Assembly: GCA_020431745.1 (NCBI GenBank)
Contig: JAGQHR010000201.1
Span: forward strand, 1 to 6,363
Direction: 5' to 3'
DNA from: Candidatus Eiseniibacteriota bacterium
GTDB lineage: Bacteria; Eisenbacteria; RBG-16-71-46; CAIMUX01
Length of the DNA stretch: 6,363 nt
The position numbers and the translations under genes are program-made. Shown here piece after piece: positions 4,719 to 6,363 of this stretch; the first letter of the stretch is position 1; the number at the start of each line of letters is the position of its first letter. The notes below the pieces were generated by a model. It did no database searches and was not told the origin of the DNA. It saw only the letters and a list, made by a program, of their open reading frames with translations.

Positions 4719-6363
4719 CTAGCGGTCCGAGATTGCGGGATCCTGGAGCAAGTCGCCGACCGCACCGTTGAGGCCGAGGGTTCCCATGGCTGCGCTCGGG
4801 ATCGCATTCAGACCGGAAGGCACGGAATCGTCGGCGAAGCTGCTGGATTGTGTCGGGTGCTGCCGCAGCTCGAAGACCGCCGGGCCGTCGGGCGCGTACC
4901 CCGCGAACCAGTAGACCTCGAGCAGGTGCGTCAAGCGCGTGGAAGTCCAGGTGACCGCCGTGCCGGAGCCGGAGGCGGGCCAATCCGGTTGCGGAATCTC
5001 GAAGTCGCCGCACGCTCCGTGATCCACGAGAGTGATGGTCTCGTCATCGTTCCAGCCGATGCCGAAGGTGACCCCGGCCACACGCGGGCAGGACGACGGA
5101 GGGAAGGCCGCGAGAACCCACCAGACCGCGGTATCGGCACCGCGCCCGGACGTCGCGTTCTTGACCTGGTAGATACAGGCCGCGTCCTGCGGCGGACAGT
5201 GGAGATAGTCGTCCTGGCAGTCGCGCCCGGAGGTACCGCGGTAGCTCAGCCCCTGCGAATAGACGACGGCGTCATTGGTGTGGAGCAGCAGGACGCCGTC
5301 CCGATTCGGTCCGGGGCGCGGGCCCGTATCGAAAGACCAGGTCGGGCTCGAGGGGCCGACGGCACCCCACTCGTCTACCGCGACGACGCGCCAGTAGTAC
5401 TTCGTCCTGTATTCCAAGTCTGCCAGAACCAGCGAAGTGCCATCCCAACTCGCCTTGAAGATCGACGGGGGATCGACGCGACTTAGATAGACGCGATAGT
5501 GCACTGCATCCGATTCCAGGTCCGTCGGTTGTTGCCAACCCAGCGAGACCTGTGGTCCAGCCACCTGGGCGTCATTCCTCGGCCGGAGCAGCCTCGGCTC
5601 GGCCGGAGCGCCGTTGGACAAGGAGACTGACTCGGCGGCGGCGCTCGTCCAGCCGACACAGTCCTGCACTTGCAGTGAGACTCTCCACGCGCCAGGGCCG
5701 CGATAGCGGTGGATCGCGATCGGTTCGGACGTCGATTCCATCAAACCGTCGCCCCAGTTCCAGAAATACTCGAGCGATCCCGGGGGGCATGCGTCCAGCG
5801 TGCCGCTGGCATCGACGGTGACTTGCCGAAGGCTCGGATCGATGTCGAGCGACAGCACCGTCGCTGGCGGCGTGGTGTCCAGAACGACCTGCCCCTCGAT
5901 CGTCTCGGAAACCTCGCCCGTGTCATACCGGACCTGGCAGGACACGACCTTCGGACCGTCTGCCCCCGCCAGGGTCCAGGTGAACTCCGACTCCTTCGTT
6001 TGCCAGGGACTGGACGAGGGATCGGGTCCGTTGGCAAGGCGCATGGACTCCGCCGTCGTGGCCAGCAGGTTCACCGTGACCGTCCGGCTCGCGGAATACG
6101 CCTCGCCCTGGTCGAGACTCAGGACCGGTGCCAGATCGAGGCGCACCGCGACCGACGATTCTGCGACTAGCCGGGCCCGCAAGTCATACCCGAGGACGCG
6201 ATACTCATAGGTGTGGCCATTCTCAACACTCGTGTCCAGCCAGCTCGGAGGATCCGGTTCGAGTCGCGGACTCATGACGACGAACTCCCCGGTGCGATCG
6301 TCCCGGCGCTGCACCTCGAACGCGGTCACGGCAGCTTGCGGAACCTCCCAGCTGACCCGGGCT
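4719..6363 (-). CDS. Modular surface protein: FN3, Ig-like, PKD, FN3 and an unassigned C-terminal Cys domain (5' end missing)
   Basis: The frame runs through the right edge; the GTG at 6329 is internal, because the codons before it read ARVSWEVPQAA, the first strands of a fibronectin III domain. Residues are counted from that GTG. The first FN3 closes near 64 with YEYRVLGYD. Residues 70-154 are an Ig-like repeat type common in secreted bacterial proteins, with AYSASRTVTV, WTLAGADGPK and the closing VVLDTTPP. Residues 156-236 are a PKD domain with YFWNWGDG and W-RVSLQVQD. Residues 241-336 are a second FN3 with YRVYLSR and KYYWRVVAVDEWG. Residues 342-536 form a C-terminal domain I cannot name. 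It begins GVLLLHTNDAVVYSQG, has cysteines at 371, 378, 385, 414 and 440, includes VTFGIGWNDDETITLVDHG and GSGTAVTW, and ends with HPTQ-x-FADDSVPSGL. FN3 and PKD modules mark an exported protein, often an adhesin or a hydrolase accessory region; any catalytic domain would lie beyond the right edge. Unlike the + strand proteins it lacks a T9SS-type sorting tail. The next gene on this strand starts 264 bases away, so co-transcription is uncertain. Confidence 0.92.
   Translation of the reverse strand, partial: ARVSWEVPQAAVTAFEVQRRDDRTGEFVVMSPRLEPDPPSWLDTSVENGHTYEYRVLGYDLRARLVAESSVAVRLDLAPVLSLDQGEAYSASRTVTVNLLATTAESMRLANGPDPSSSPWQTKESEFTWTLAGADGPKVVSCQVRYDTGEVSETIEGQVVLDTTPPATVLSLDIDPSLRQVTVDASGTLDACPPGSLEYFWNWGDGLMESTSEPIAIHRYRGPGAWRVSLQVQDCVGWTSAAAESVSLSNGAPAEPRLLRPRNDAQVAGPQVSLGWQQPTDLESDAVHYRVYLSRVDPPSIFKASWDGTSLVLADLEYRTKYYWRVVAVDEWGAVGPSSPTWSFDTGPRPGPNRDGVLLLHTNDAVVYSQGLSYRGTSGRDCQDDYLHCPPQDAACIYQVKNATSGRGADTAVWWVLAAFPPSSCPRVAGVTFGIGWNDDETITLVDHGACGDFEIPQPDWPASGSGTAVTWTSTRLTHLLEVYWFAGYAPDGPAVFELRQHPTQSSSFADDSVPSGLNAIPSAAMGTLGLNGAVGDLLQDPAISDR

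Noticed and set aside
4444..5013. A 189-codon - strand frame overlapping the end of the FN3/PKD gene and the start of the cupin
   Set aside because: It overlaps two better-supported genes in a different frame and is Arg/Pro/Ala-rich without a hydrophobic core.

Overview
The window is GC-rich bacterial DNA with four protein genes and no RNA genes, CRISPR array or insertion sequence that I can see. Three of the four products are modular extracellular proteins. Two of these end in a FlgD-like / type IX secretion (T9SS) type A C-terminal sorting domain. This, together with the GC-rich codon use and the Ig-like, PKD and fibronectin III modules, suggests an FCB-group-related bacterium such as the Eisenbacteria, Krumholzibacteriota or Latescibacterota type. 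That placement is an inference from protein style, because there is no marker gene here.

Layout: the left half is on the + strand. A large multidomain secreted protein (2-2098) enters from the left edge already in progress. It is followed, with a one-base TGATG stop/start overlap, by a 515-residue secreted protein (2098-3645) built from two tandem copies of a cysteine-containing ~185-residue module. The right half is on the - strand. It holds a small cupin metalloenzyme-like protein with a Tat-type leader (3759-4454) and, upstream of it in transcription order, the C-terminal part of a large FN3/Ig-like/PKD protein (4719-6363) that runs off the right edge. The two halves converge on a 113-base spacer (3646-3758). 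A 264-base spacer (4455-4718) separates the two - strand genes.

How the genes relate: the + strand pair is probably one translationally coupled operon making two cell-surface or released proteins exported by the same route (Sec, then T9SS-like). Their substrates are unknown. The - strand surface protein has no sorting domain at its C-terminus and ends in a conserved-looking Cys-containing domain instead. The cupin has no obvious functional link to its neighbours. Its main point of interest is a Tat leader in front of what looks like a complete cytosolic-type protein that has its own ribosome-binding site.

No defence system, mobile element or clearly new multi-gene system is visible. The points most worth following up are the paired-repeat secreted protein, the dual-start cupin and the unannotated C-terminal domain of the right-hand gene.
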